Source of the DNA: Saprospiraceae bacterium
GTDB taxonomy: Bacteria; Bacteroidota; Bacteroidia; Chitinophagales; Saprospiraceae
Direction of reading: 5' to 3'
Assembly (NCBI GenBank): GCA_013360405.1
Contig: JABWBR010000023.1
Span: forward strand, 19,200 to 83,199
DNA length: 64,000 nucleotides
Positions 34,606 to 42,601 of the stretch are shown here, in pieces (position 1 is the first letter of the stretch; every line of letters starts with the position of its first letter). A model generated the notes under the pieces. It did not search any database. It was not told the origin of the DNA and was given only the letters and a program-made list of their open reading frames with translations. A program made the position numbers and the translations under genes.

Positions 34606-34700
34606 TGCAAAAATAATGGTGATGATATGGAATTATGTTTTGCTTTCAAAAAAATAGTTGTCGCTTTAAAAATAGCAACACTCTCCTATAATGAAAACAA

Positions 34701-34787
34701 GTCATCCCGAACCAAAGATTCGGGATGACCGGTTAAAATTAATGCCAGAAGCGATTTCCTTTGTAGAGACGCACCTTCTTGCGTCTC
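34701..34787. repeat. Two dispersed hairpins after the beta-barrel gene
   Basis: GTCATCCCGA (34701-34710) pairs with TCGGGATGAC (34720-34729). GAGACGCA (34766-34773) pairs with TGCGTCTC (34780-34787), a copy of the palindrome at 16675-16714. Both lie between the beta-barrel stop and the next YceI gene and may act as 3'-end hairpins for the barrel transcript. Confidence 0.75.
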
Positions 34788-34803
34788 GACGTAAGAATTA
34801 TAA

Positions 34804-36195
34804 TTAGAATCCAACTACTGCTTCTACTACGAAACCGTTAAACTCGCCTTCATAACGATAGTCTGTAATCGGAAAATCTTCAAATGCTTGTTGTACGTAT
34901 TCCAGTTTCAGCAAGAGGTTTTTGGTGGGGAACCAGCCGGCGGCAATAGCCAGGCGGTTGATCGAGATCTCATTGGCGAAACCTTTAGGCGTACCCGTCA
35001 TTTTCACGTAGCGGCCGCCAACGTATACCTGTTCGTTTTTGAAGAAACGGTAGATCAACTCAGCAGACATTTGCGTGAAATCGCGATCGGCGTCTTCTGT
35101 GTAGTCTTTTCCTTTGGCAATTTCGTATGAGCCGAAAAATTCGAGGCCTTTAAACTTTACAAACGGGTTGATCATAATGGCGTTGATCTTGTTGGTCAAA
35201 CCCGGGTTGAAGCGGCCGGAAGTGAACTGAGAGCCTTGAGCGGTTGCCGTACCGTTTGACTGGAATGCAGGTTCCATTGCCAGGAAATAGTGCGAGCCCG
35301 TGCGGTCGCCTGCATACATCGTATTTCTTTGAATGCTGCCGTTGTTGTACATAGAAGCCGACAGGCGGAAGCGTAGACCGCTTTCAAACGATTTGTCGTA
35401 AGCCGCTTTCAAAACGATAGACGGATTTTTCTTGGTGGCTTCTTTGTTAGGGGCAACCGGATCTTCCGGGTAGTTTTCCACGTTGCCATTGATAAAGCCA
35501 GAGGTCATACCAGCCATCAACATCAAACCGTTAACCGGGAATACGTATACTTCGCCGCCGATTTCAGTAGAGAATGCGTCGAGGACGTAATTTTCCACAA
35601 ACGGGTTGAAGATTGCGTTGCCGCCGTCGGTGCGACGGAACTGCATGTCGCCGAAGTTGGGCTGGAAGTGGCCGATCTTCACGCGCAGATACTTAGTGAA
35701 CCAATCGGGGTTGCCAAACATCGGCAACTTGTCGATTTGGATGTAGCCGCCTTTTACCCAGAATTCAGAGTGGTGGCGCGAAGACATGTAGTTTTCGAGG
35801 CAAACCCGGATACCGTCTTCGATTTGGAAGTCGAAGTTCAGATTGGCCATGGCCAGGTTAAAGCCACTTAAAGTAGCAGAAGTAGAGTCTTCATTGGCTA
35901 TTACGCCATACAGGAAGTTTTTATTTTTTGGATTGGTGGCGCTCACAGGAGCATACGCAATATCCGTAATGCCATTAGAGTGGGTGAGCGATTGATAATC
36001 CTGCGTGAAACTTCCGCCGATGCGCACACTAAGGCCGTTGTAAGGAGTGTCATCCTGCTTGGAAGGTTCAAAAACATTGATCCCGTTTTTGTCCCATGAG
36101 CGGAAATATTGGATGCTTGGTTGCTGTGCGAATGCTTGAGTGAGGAGAGTTACAAATATAAACCCTGCAGTCACTTTCAGTAAAGCCGTTCTCAT
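34804..36195 (-). CDS. Outer-membrane beta-barrel protein (porin-like)
   Basis: A 463-residue protein with a signal peptide (about 1-23, Ala-Phe-Ala-Gln). The mature sequence alternates polar and aromatic residues in short strands, as in a 16- to 18-stranded porin: NFDFQIEDG, LRVKIGHFQPNFG, FGSYEIAKGK, QVYVGGRYVKM, and a C-terminal VVEAVVGF ending in phenylalanine as required for barrel insertion. Substrate is unknown. Its neighbours on both sides are YceI proteins, which suggests that a small hydrophobic ligand is taken up and carried. Confidence 0.82.
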   Translation of the reverse strand: MRTALLKVTAGFIFVTLLTQAFAQQPSIQYFRSWDKNGINVFEPSKQDDTPYNGLSVRIGGSFTQDYQSLTHSNGITDIAYAPVSATNPKNKNFLYGVIANEDSTSATLSGFNLAMANLNFDFQIEDGIRVCLENYMSSRHHSEFWVKGGYIQIDKLPMFGNPDWFTKYLRVKIGHFQPNFGDMQFRRTDGGNAIFNPFVENYVLDAFSTEIGGEVYVFPVNGLMLMAGMTSGFINGNVENYPEDPVAPNKEATKKNPSIVLKAAYDKSFESGLRFRLSASMYNNGSIQRNTMYAGDRTGSHYFLAMEPAFQSNGTATAQGSQFTSGRFNPGLTNKINAIMINPFVKFKGLEFFGSYEIAKGKDYTEDADRDFTQMSAELIYRFFKNEQVYVGGRYVKMTGTPKGFANEISINRLAIAAGWFPTKNLLLKLEYVQQAFEDFPITDYRYEGEFNGFVVEAVVGF

Positions 36196-36258
36196 ACCAC
36201 TAGTATTTAGGTGAAAAATTAAGTTTCGTTATGAAAAAAAGTGAGTGTATTGTGCTTA

Positions 36259-36843
36259 TTAGCTGCCGGTGGTTTTGCCCAGCGTTACGGCGAACTTGAT
36301 AGTTATATCGTCGCCGGTTTTCATGGTGCCCATGAGGGCGGTAGGCGGCTGGATGCCGAAGTCGGTCATCTTCATTTTTTTGCTGCCTTCAAACTTTACG
36401 CTCCCGTCGCCGGTAACTTTGCCAGTGACCGTGATCTCCGTGCTCTTGGTAACCCCGGCAACGGTAAGGTTCCCTGTAGCATTAATCGCGTAGCCGTCGC
36501 CGGATTTATTCAGCGAATTCACTTTGGTGAGCTTGAAACTGATGTTCGGATGTTTGTCTGATTTCAGTGCGTCGTACGTCTTCTTGTCCATGATCGAGCC
36601 TTTGGGGCTCTTGATCGAGGTAACGGGGATTTCTACGTTGAGGCTCTTGATGCCTTTCAGCACGCCGGCTTCTACCTGGATATCGCCGCTTGCCCTAATC
36701 GTATTCACTTTTGATTCCCAGTCGTGCAGGTTTGAAGAACCATGAATCGCCATTTGTTTGTCCTTGATCTCGTACTGAGCTTGTACGCCGACGCTTGCAA
36801 GTAACAGCGCCATGATCAGGAAAGATGTCCAATTATTTTTCAT
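36259..36843 (-). CDS. YceI-family exported protein (copy 2)
   Basis: A 194-residue protein with a signal peptide (about 1-22) and a canonical YceI domain: MAIHGSSNLHDWESKV, LNVEIPVTSIKSPKGS, MDKKTYDALKSDKHPNISF and KMKMTDFGIQPPTALMG. It is the first gene of the trio with the beta-barrel gene at 34804 and YceI copy 1. This copy is closer to the family consensus than copy 1. The promoter must lie in 36844-36950, left of the large repeat array. Confidence 0.92.
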   Translation of the reverse strand: MKNNWTSFLIMALLLASVGVQAQYEIKDKQMAIHGSSNLHDWESKVNTIRASGDIQVEAGVLKGIKSLNVEIPVTSIKSPKGSIMDKKTYDALKSDKHPNISFKLTKVNSLNKSGDGYAINATGNLTVAGVTKSTEITVTGKVTGDGSVKFEGSKKMKMTDFGIQPPTALMGTMKTGDDITIKFAVTLGKTTGS

Positions 36844-37330
36844 TGTCTTAACAATTGATTACGACACAAATCTAAGGAGCTAAGACTCCAGGTCGAAATG
36901 ACAAATGGAAAACAGGTTAGTGATCTTTGTCGCTAAGGTGGTAATAAAAGTCATTGCGGGGGAGCACCACGGGGGGTGACGGCCCAGGAGCACCCCAGGA
37001 GGTGACGGCGGGGGAGCACCACGGGGGGGTGACGGCCCAGGAGCACCCCAGGAGGTGACGGCGGGGGAGCACCCCGGGGGGGTGACGGCCCAGGAGCACC
37101 CCAGGAGGTGACGGCGGGGGAGCACCCCGGGGGGGTGACGGCCCAGGAGCACCCCAGGCCGTCACCCCCTAAGCCAGATCCAGGCCGTCACCCCCTAAGC
37201 CAGCTCAAAGCCGTCACCCCCTAAGTCAGCTCCAGGCCGTCACCCCCTAAGCCAGCTCAAAGCCGTCACCCCCAAGGTTTGTCCCAGGCCGTCACCCCCT
37301 AAGCCAGCTCCAGGCCGTCACCCCCAAGGC
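36844..37330. repeat. Compound 26-bp tandem inverted array
   Basis: There is no gene in this 487-bp stretch. From 36957 to about 37155, 52- to 53-bp units repeat 3.7 times, each made of two related 26-bp halves ending GGTGACGG. From 37156 to 37337, 26-bp units containing GGCCGTCACCCCCTAAGCCA repeat seven times with exact 26-bp spacing. The two halves are complementary in their GGTGACGGCC/GGCCGTCACC cores. The right end overlaps the last codons of the GNAT gene. Open frames on the minus strand through the array shift frame between units and are not genes. Confidence 0.92.
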
Positions 37331-37879
37331 TTATCCCAGGACAAACACCTGCACAGTGATTAGTCGTCCGTTCTTTTCCTCGCAATTGCGCAAGGTTTTT
37401 TCTTTTTTGAAGCCGAGCCGGCGCAGCAGGCGTTCGGAAGGTTTATTGCCTTGTTCGACCCATGCTTCGATGCGGCGGGCCTGAAGTTGTTCGAAGCAAA
37501 AGAGGAGCAGGGCTTCGAGTGCTTCCTTGGCAAATCCCTTGCCTTGTTGGGCGGGGAGCAGCCAGTAGCCGATATCCAAAGAGGCCGTAAGTGGGTTGTA
37601 ATGCGTGAAGCCGCAAGCGCCGATGAGTTGCTTTTCGCCCTGTGGGCAAATAGCCCACCACATACCGCTACGCTCGCGCCAGAGTGATTCGAGCCACTCC
37701 ATTTGCTCTTCGGTTTCTTCCAGGGTGTCGTAGTGGGCGGCGTAAAAGCGGGTCACGGCCGGGTTGGAAAGGCCTTCATATACCTTATATATATCGGCAT
37801 GCCGAAAACGGCGCAATTCCAGTCGTTCGGTTTGCAATAGCGGATAGCGTCGCCAGGGATCGGGAAAAACCTGTTTCAT
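37331..37879 (-). CDS. GNAT acetyltransferase, RimJ/RimL type
   Basis: A 182-residue enzyme of the family that acetylates amino groups with acetyl-CoA. TERLELRRFRHAD near the start, LDIGYWLLPAQQGKGFAKEA (Gln-x-x-Gly-x-Gly/Ala acetyl-CoA loop) and ERLLRRLGFKKE toward the end are typical of the RimJ/RimL group. The substrate could be a ribosomal protein N-terminus or a small molecule. The stop codon lies in the edge of the compound array. Confidence 0.88.
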   Translation of the reverse strand: MKQVFPDPWRRYPLLQTERLELRRFRHADIYKVYEGLSNPAVTRFYAAHYDTLEETEEQMEWLESLWRERSGMWWAICPQGEKQLIGACGFTHYNPLTASLDIGYWLLPAQQGKGFAKEALEALLLFCFEQLQARRIEAWVEQGNKPSERLLRRLGFKKEKTLRNCEEKNGRLITVQVFVLG

Positions 37880-37911
37880 AGCCAGTTGCGGGCATTACGG
37901 CAGTAGCGGTA

Positions 37912-38511
37912 TCAGATCTCTTCGGCCTCCAGCAGTTTGCACAGATTGAGGCCCTTATGATATAATTGTTCTATTTCTTTGGCCGACATGATATGGTCGG
38001 GTTTATACAACACCATATAATAGTTGATACCTTCGAGGTGCCAGTCTTTTTCTATGGTAAAAAAACGGAGCACATCGTCGTTCATCGTTGCCCTGATATA
38101 TTCTTCGTCTGTTCCTTTGAGGTAATATTGATCGGAGAATTCCGGATGTTCCACAAAGTCGATATCTTCAAACCCCAGCCATTGACCGATTTTCAAAAAA
38201 AAATGCTCCGGCTTCATCCAGAATTGGGGCAAAGCCAGGCGTTTGGACTGCACAAAAAAGACCGTTTGGCGGTATGTTTTATGCGAATTTCCTGCGTGAA
38301 TGGTGTATTTGTAGTCAAAAATGCGCGCATCGGTCTCCAGCCACGCGTCTTGCTTGTGCATTACATTCGTAATACGACGCCCACTCCCGTACCTGAATAA
38401 TTTAAAATCTTTCAGCAAAGGAAGTATTCCCCATTCCTCTTCGGAGAAAAATTGCATCTCCAATTGACCGGCAATCTTTTGGAGAAGCTCTGGTCTGATA
38501 TCTTTGGCCAT
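37912..38511 (-). CDS. Conserved-looking cytoplasmic protein of unknown function
   Basis: A 199-residue soluble protein that I do not recognise with certainty. It has mixed alpha/beta composition, several Phe/Trp-rich strands (FDYKYTIHAGNSHKTYRQTV) and a motif FEDIDFVEHPEFSDQYYLKG that looks like a conserved core. There is no signal peptide or membrane helix. It lies 32 bp upstream of the GNAT gene on the same strand, so they may be co-transcribed. Confidence 0.7.
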   Translation of the reverse strand: MAKDIRPELLQKIAGQLEMQFFSEEEWGILPLLKDFKLFRYGSGRRITNVMHKQDAWLETDARIFDYKYTIHAGNSHKTYRQTVFFVQSKRLALPQFWMKPEHFFLKIGQWLGFEDIDFVEHPEFSDQYYLKGTDEEYIRATMNDDVLRFFTIEKDWHLEGINYYMVLYKPDHIMSAKEIEQLYHKGLNLCKLLEAEEI

Positions 38512-38575
38512 AATCCGGTAGCATTACCTGAAAGCCAAAAATAATAATATTTGGCTTTCATTCCTGCTTTTATAG

Positions 38576-38860
38576 TCAGGCTACGGGATGAGGCTCGTAT
38601 TTCTGAAATAGCGAACTGGCATCGTGAATCGTATCTATCGTCTCCACTTCTTCGGGAGACAAATAGATATTAAACCTGCTCTCCATCTCGGCGATGAGCA
38701 ATAAGCGGTCTACTGCATCGAGGAGCAGATCGTCGCCCAAGCGGGTATAGGGGTTGATTCTGGATATGGGCACGTTGAGTTTCCAACTGATCAGGTCTAT
38801 GATACGCTCTTCCGTACTGATCATATGGGGTGCTGTTTCGATTAAAATATGATTTGCCAT
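38576..38860 (-). CDS. Acyl-carrier-like protein lacking the phosphopantetheine serine
   Basis: A 94-residue four-helix protein. From STEERIIDLISWKLNVPISR through LLIAEMESRFNIYLSPEEVE to IDTIHDASSLF it follows acyl carrier protein helix for helix. The Asp-Ser-Leu motif is replaced by Asp48-Ala49-Val50, so the usual attachment serine is absent and the protein cannot be loaded in the usual way. It may be a regulatory or scaffold paralogue, or it may be degenerating. The ATG at 38860 is preferred over 38881. It lies upstream of the gene at 37912 on the same strand, with a structured leader region upstream. Confidence 0.75.
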   Translation of the reverse strand: MANHILIETAPHMISTEERIIDLISWKLNVPISRINPYTRLGDDLLLDAVDRLLLIAEMESRFNIYLSPEEVETIDTIHDASSLFQKYEPHPVA

Positions 38861-39442
38861 TAGCGATGATTTTCTTGACATTTCTTTAAGAACGAATTGC
38901 CTGCACCATAGGTTGCCTGTACCTATCCCAATTTTTCACTTGCTTGATTATCGGCTGTAATACATCGACGAAAGTCATAACTTAAGCGTCTAAATGCGCC
39001 ATAAAAAAATAATCACTGAGCGGGGAAACCTTTGGTTGGAAAGTACGTATAAGTATTTTGTTCATCTATTATAAAAAAAGGGTACCACAACGTAAGCTGC
39101 GATACCCTTTCTACTTGCACTCATGAGATTATAATTCCACCGGTTGCCCGGAAAAAGGGCGGCCAATTTGAAGTTGGCCGCTTGTGGACTGGGATCAAAT
39201 TTGTTAGTAGCGGTCGTAATAAGGAATTATAAATTGCTAGTAGCGAGTCGTAATAAATAGTGTTTCATTGTGAGCGACAGTACAAAAGTCTACCAAAAAA
39301 CTTTTCAAGATAAGTACAATTTTATAACTTGCTGACTCAAAACAGACATAGCAAAAAATGACAACTTATTGATTATTAATAAAATAAGCTTTGAGAGGCT
39401 TTTACTTTCTGTATTTTAGAGACTTATAAACATCGCGCGCAC
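38861..39442. other. 580-bp non-coding region with a minus-strand structured unit
   Basis: No long gene is present. On the minus strand the region holds a 13-codon frame (39268-39227, MKHYLLRLATSNL), a hairpin GCGGCCAA/TTGGCCGC (39159-39166 and 39174-39181) and a terminator (39073-39110). Two imperfect copies of TAGTAGCG(A)GTCGTAATAA (about 39206-39223 and 39238-39256) also occur. The unit could be a small RNA or a leader with attenuation for the acyl-carrier-like gene. The right part (39300-39442) is AT-rich and would hold the promoter of the gene at 39443. Confidence 0.5.
39073..39110 (-). terminator. Intrinsic terminator of a short minus-strand transcript
   Basis: Read on the minus strand, AAAGGGTA and TACCCTTT (39110-39103 and 39084-39077) form the stem and are followed by a run of seven or more T. 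No gene of normal size ends here, so it should terminate a short RNA starting somewhere in 39230-39300. Confidence 0.75.
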
Positions 39443-40891
39443 ATGCAAGAAAGTCGTTTGGTACGCCATATTGAGGAGTTATCGCCCAAAGACAGGGAGC
39501 GCTTTCGCCTGTTTGTCCAGTCGCCTTTTTTTAACCAGCATCAGTCCACTTCTGAATTGTTGGAGGTTATCCTCGAGTGCATCCACTCCGCAAACGGCAA
39601 TGGCAGCAGACTCGACAAACACAAAGTGTACAAGCGCATTTTCCCCAAAGCCCCCTTCGACGAGCAACAGCTCTACAATGTGATGTCTTACCTCAAAAAA
39701 CTATACCACCGTTTTTTATCTTATCAATTTTTTGAAAACCAGGAATTCCAGGAAGACCTGCTCACGCTTGAGGCCGCCTACGAAAACAACCAGTTCGACC
39801 TGCTCAAAAACAGGGGCAAGCAGATGGAAAAAGCCATGGCGCGCCATCCTCACCACAACAGCGACTATTACCTCGCCAATTACCGGTTGAATTATTTGCT
39901 GGCATACTATGGCGGACAATACGAAGACCGCTCCAAGCCGGAACTTTTCCAGCGCATGTTTGACCATCTCGATCGTTTTTACATCGCCGAAAAACTAAAA
40001 AACTGCTGCCACCTCACCGCCAATATGATGGTGATGAATACACACTACGACTTTGGCTTCCTCGAACCCCTGCTCGACTATCTCAAACAAAACTGGCAGG
40101 AATTTGAATCAGACGCCACTATCGTATTGTATTATACCATCCTGATGAGCCTTCGCGAGGAAAATAACCCGGAACACTATACCATACTCAAAGAAATTTT
40201 GGCTTCCGGTATGAATACGCTTTCGGTAAAAGAGCAAGGCGACCTTTACGCCTTTGCCAATAATTACTGTATCCGGCGCATCAACCTGGGCGACAGCATC
40301 TACCAGTGGGAGTTGTTCCAACTCTATAAGCAGGGCCTCAAGACAGGGCTAATTCTAGACAACGGCATTTTGTCGGAGTGGAATTACAAAAATATTACGT
40401 CCCTGGGCTGTAGCCTCAAAGAATTTGAGTGGATCGAAAATTTTATCCAGGAGTACAAAGATAAATTGCCGGCTCACCGCCGCGAAAACGCCTACAATTA
40501 CAACCTGGCACATTTGTATTACAACAAAAAGATGTTTAGCGATGTCTTGTCGGCCTTGTTGCACGTACAGTTTACCGACGTAAAATACCACCTCAACACG
40601 ACGTTCTTGCAGTTGCGCACTTATTACGCCATGCGCGACACCGAGGCCTTGTTGTCGCTTATCGAAACTTTCCGGATTTATGTGATCCGCAACCGCAAAA
40701 TGACAACCAATGAAAAGCGGGGGTACTCCAATTTTTTGCGTTTTGCAAAAAAGCTGGCCCTGCTCAAACACAACTCTTCTACCTTTTCGAAAAAGTCGCT
40801 GAAAGAAAAGCTGGATGCCCTGTCGCACAAGATTGAAACCACCGAAAATGTGATCAATAGGTATTGGTTGTTGGAAGAATGCGGGGCATAA
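39443..40891 (+). CDS. Large helical protein of unknown function (second of its kind)
   Basis: A 482-residue soluble, nearly all-helical protein with no signal peptide. The opening LSPKDRERFRLFVQSPFF resembles the start of the protein at 20547 (MTPAEKRFFRRQAE), and length and helical periodicity agree, so I regard them as distant paralogues. TPR-like hairpins can be seen in the second half (YNYNLAHLYYNKKMFSDVL). The function is unknown. The next gene's frame overlaps its 3' end, but that gene's likely start is 54 bp downstream. Confidence 0.75.
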   Translation: MQESRLVRHIEELSPKDRERFRLFVQSPFFNQHQSTSELLEVILECIHSANGNGSRLDKHKVYKRIFPKAPFDEQQLYNVMSYLKKLYHRFLSYQFFENQEFQEDLLTLEAAYENNQFDLLKNRGKQMEKAMARHPHHNSDYYLANYRLNYLLAYYGGQYEDRSKPELFQRMFDHLDRFYIAEKLKNCCHLTANMMVMNTHYDFGFLEPLLDYLKQNWQEFESDATIVLYYTILMSLREENNPEHYTILKEILASGMNTLSVKEQGDLYAFANNYCIRRINLGDSIYQWELFQLYKQGLKTGLILDNGILSEWNYKNITSLGCSLKEFEWIENFIQEYKDKLPAHRRENAYNYNLAHLYYNKKMFSDVLSALLHVQFTDVKYHLNTTFLQLRTYYAMRDTEALLSLIETFRIYVIRNRKMTTNEKRGYSNFLRFAKKLALLKHNSSTFSKKSLKEKLDALSHKIETTENVINRYWLLEECGA

Positions 40892-40944
40892 GGTTTCGCC
40901 GATGCGCAACTTTAGTTAATTTGGCGTGCAGAAGCTGTTTATTT

Positions 40945-42579
40945 ATGAAAACACAACGCCTTTACCTATGCTGCGCAGCCGTTTTATTATGCCTGCTCAG
41001 CCACTCCGCCACCGCTCAACAGGCTATTGTGCCTGTAAAACGCGAATTCCGGGCCGTATGGATTTCTTCGATTGCCAATCTGGATTATCCCAAACGACCC
41101 AACGCCGAACGCGTAGCGCTCAAAGAAGAATTCAAAAACCTGGTTGATCAATACAAAAAATTGGGTTTCAATGCCGTAATCGTGCAAATGCGCCCCGCCG
41201 CCGATGCCCTTTACGCCTCCAAACAAGTACCCTGGTCAAAATATCTCACCGGCGCCCAAGGCCGGCCCCCCTACCCCGAATTCGACCCGCTGCAATTTAT
41301 GGTCGAAGAAACCCACCTGCGCGGCATGGAATTCCACGCCTGGCTCAATCCCTACCGCGCCACGGCCGACCTCGACACGCTCAGCCTTTCGCCCGTTCAC
41401 GCTTTCAGGTTGCATCGCGACTGGATGGTGCGCTACGGCAACCGATTTTATTTTAATCCCGCTATCCCCGAAGTGCGACAACATATTTCTGACGTGGTAG
41501 CAGAAGTGGTCGACAACTACGATGTGGACGCGATTCACTTCGACGACTATTTTTATCCCTACCCCGAAAAAAATGCCAAACTGGCCGACAGCTCGGATTA
41601 TCGCTTTTTCGGTTTAGGCTTCCGAACTATTGAAGACTGGCGGCGCAGCAATATCGATGCGCTGATCGAGACGGTGAGCCAGCGCATCAAAGCCTCCAAA
41701 ACCCACGTCAAATTTGGCGTCAGCCCCTTCGGCGTTTGGCGCAATAAAGACAAAGACCCCCAATTCGGCTCCGATACACGCGCCGGCGTAACTTGCTACG
41801 ACGACCTCTATGCCGATGTGCTGAAATGGATTCGCAACGGCTGGATTGACTACGTGATCCCCCAGATTTACTGGAATATAGGTTATTCGCCCGCCGACCA
41901 CACCACCCTCCTCAACTGGTGGAGTACGGTGGTACAGGATTGCCACCTGTATATCGGCCACGCCGCCTATAAAGTAGGCAACAATGCAGAACCCGCCTGG
42001 AACGACCCCGGCGAAATACCCAGGCAGATCAGACTCAACCGCCGCACCGCCAAATGCCTGGGCAGCGCCTACTTCCGCTCGCAATCGGTACTGCTCAATC
42101 CACTCGCACTCGTAGATTCGCTCGCGCTTTATTACGCCCCCAAAGCGCTGATCCCCGAAATGCCCGCACTCGAACAACCCCTTGCCAATACGCCCAAACT
42201 GCAAACCATCTGGCCTCAAAAGGGAAAGGTAAAATTGAGATGGAAAGCCAACAAAGTCGACAAAATACAACCCCCGCGCTATTATGTCATCTATCGCTTC
42301 GATGGCGATTATGCCGGCAATTTTGACGACCCCCGCAATATCCTGGCAATTACGCCGATGGGCGCCCAATCGCGCAAACAAAAATTTATCGACGAGTCGG
42401 CACAGACCGGTCTTTTTTATACCTACGCCGTCACAGCCGTCAACAGACAACACACCGAAAGCAAACCCAGCAAACCTCGGGCGATCCTGAAAAAACCACA
42501 GGGACTGCGCTGGGCCAGGCTGGGAACGCCGCCGGGGGAGAGGGAGAGAGGGAGAGAGGGGGAGAGGGAGAGATTGTAG
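40945..42579 (+). CDS. GHL10-type glycoside hydrolase-like protein (DUF187)
   Basis: A 544-residue exported protein. The ATG at 40945 opens a signal peptide ending near Ala-Thr-Ala-Gln. The catalytic-like barrel has REFRAVWISSIANLDYP, GFNAVIVQMRPAADALY, GMEFHAWLNPYRA and DAIHFDDYFYPYP, all typical of the GHL10/FenI (DUF187) family proposed to cleave peptidoglycan or glycans. A fibronectin-like C-terminal domain follows (YYVIYRFDGD). The last 20 residues are Gly/Glu/Arg repeats encoded by a GAGAGG-rich run (about 42530-42575), evidently an addition by repeat spread. Confidence 0.88.
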   Translation: MKTQRLYLCCAAVLLCLLSHSATAQQAIVPVKREFRAVWISSIANLDYPKRPNAERVALKEEFKNLVDQYKKLGFNAVIVQMRPAADALYASKQVPWSKYLTGAQGRPPYPEFDPLQFMVEETHLRGMEFHAWLNPYRATADLDTLSLSPVHAFRLHRDWMVRYGNRFYFNPAIPEVRQHISDVVAEVVDNYDVDAIHFDDYFYPYPEKNAKLADSSDYRFFGLGFRTIEDWRRSNIDALIETVSQRIKASKTHVKFGVSPFGVWRNKDKDPQFGSDTRAGVTCYDDLYADVLKWIRNGWIDYVIPQIYWNIGYSPADHTTLLNWWSTVVQDCHLYIGHAAYKVGNNAEPAWNDPGEIPRQIRLNRRTAKCLGSAYFRSQSVLLNPLALVDSLALYYAPKALIPEMPALEQPLANTPKLQTIWPQKGKVKLRWKANKVDKIQPPRYYVIYRFDGDYAGNFDDPRNILAITPMGAQSRKQKFIDESAQTGLFYTYAVTAVNRQHTESKPSKPRAILKKPQGLRWARLGTPPGERERGREGERERL

Positions 42580-42601
42580 GATTTAGACTCAATGGCTGAA
42601 T
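42530..42601. repeat. GAGAGG purine-rich run at the GHL10 gene end
   Basis: A purine-only run of GAGAGGGAGAGAGGG type (about 42535-42573) encodes the last residues of the hydrolase-like protein and stops at its TAG. No complementary pyrimidine arm is present. It appears to be a young simple repeat that has extended the coding sequence. Confidence 0.75.

Noticed and set aside
36880..37165. Pro/Gly-rich open frames on the minus strand through the 26-bp array (90 and 82 codons)
   Set aside because: They exist only because the repeat lacks stop codons; the 52/53-bp unit is not a multiple of three, so the reading frame shifts between units, and no start region or domain is present.
39070..39266. 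A 52-codon minus-strand frame (from ITTATNKF to the stop after VVVPFFYNR)
   Set aside because: There is no usable start codon, an in-frame stop lies directly upstream, and its end is the terminator; it was kept only as part of the possible small RNA.
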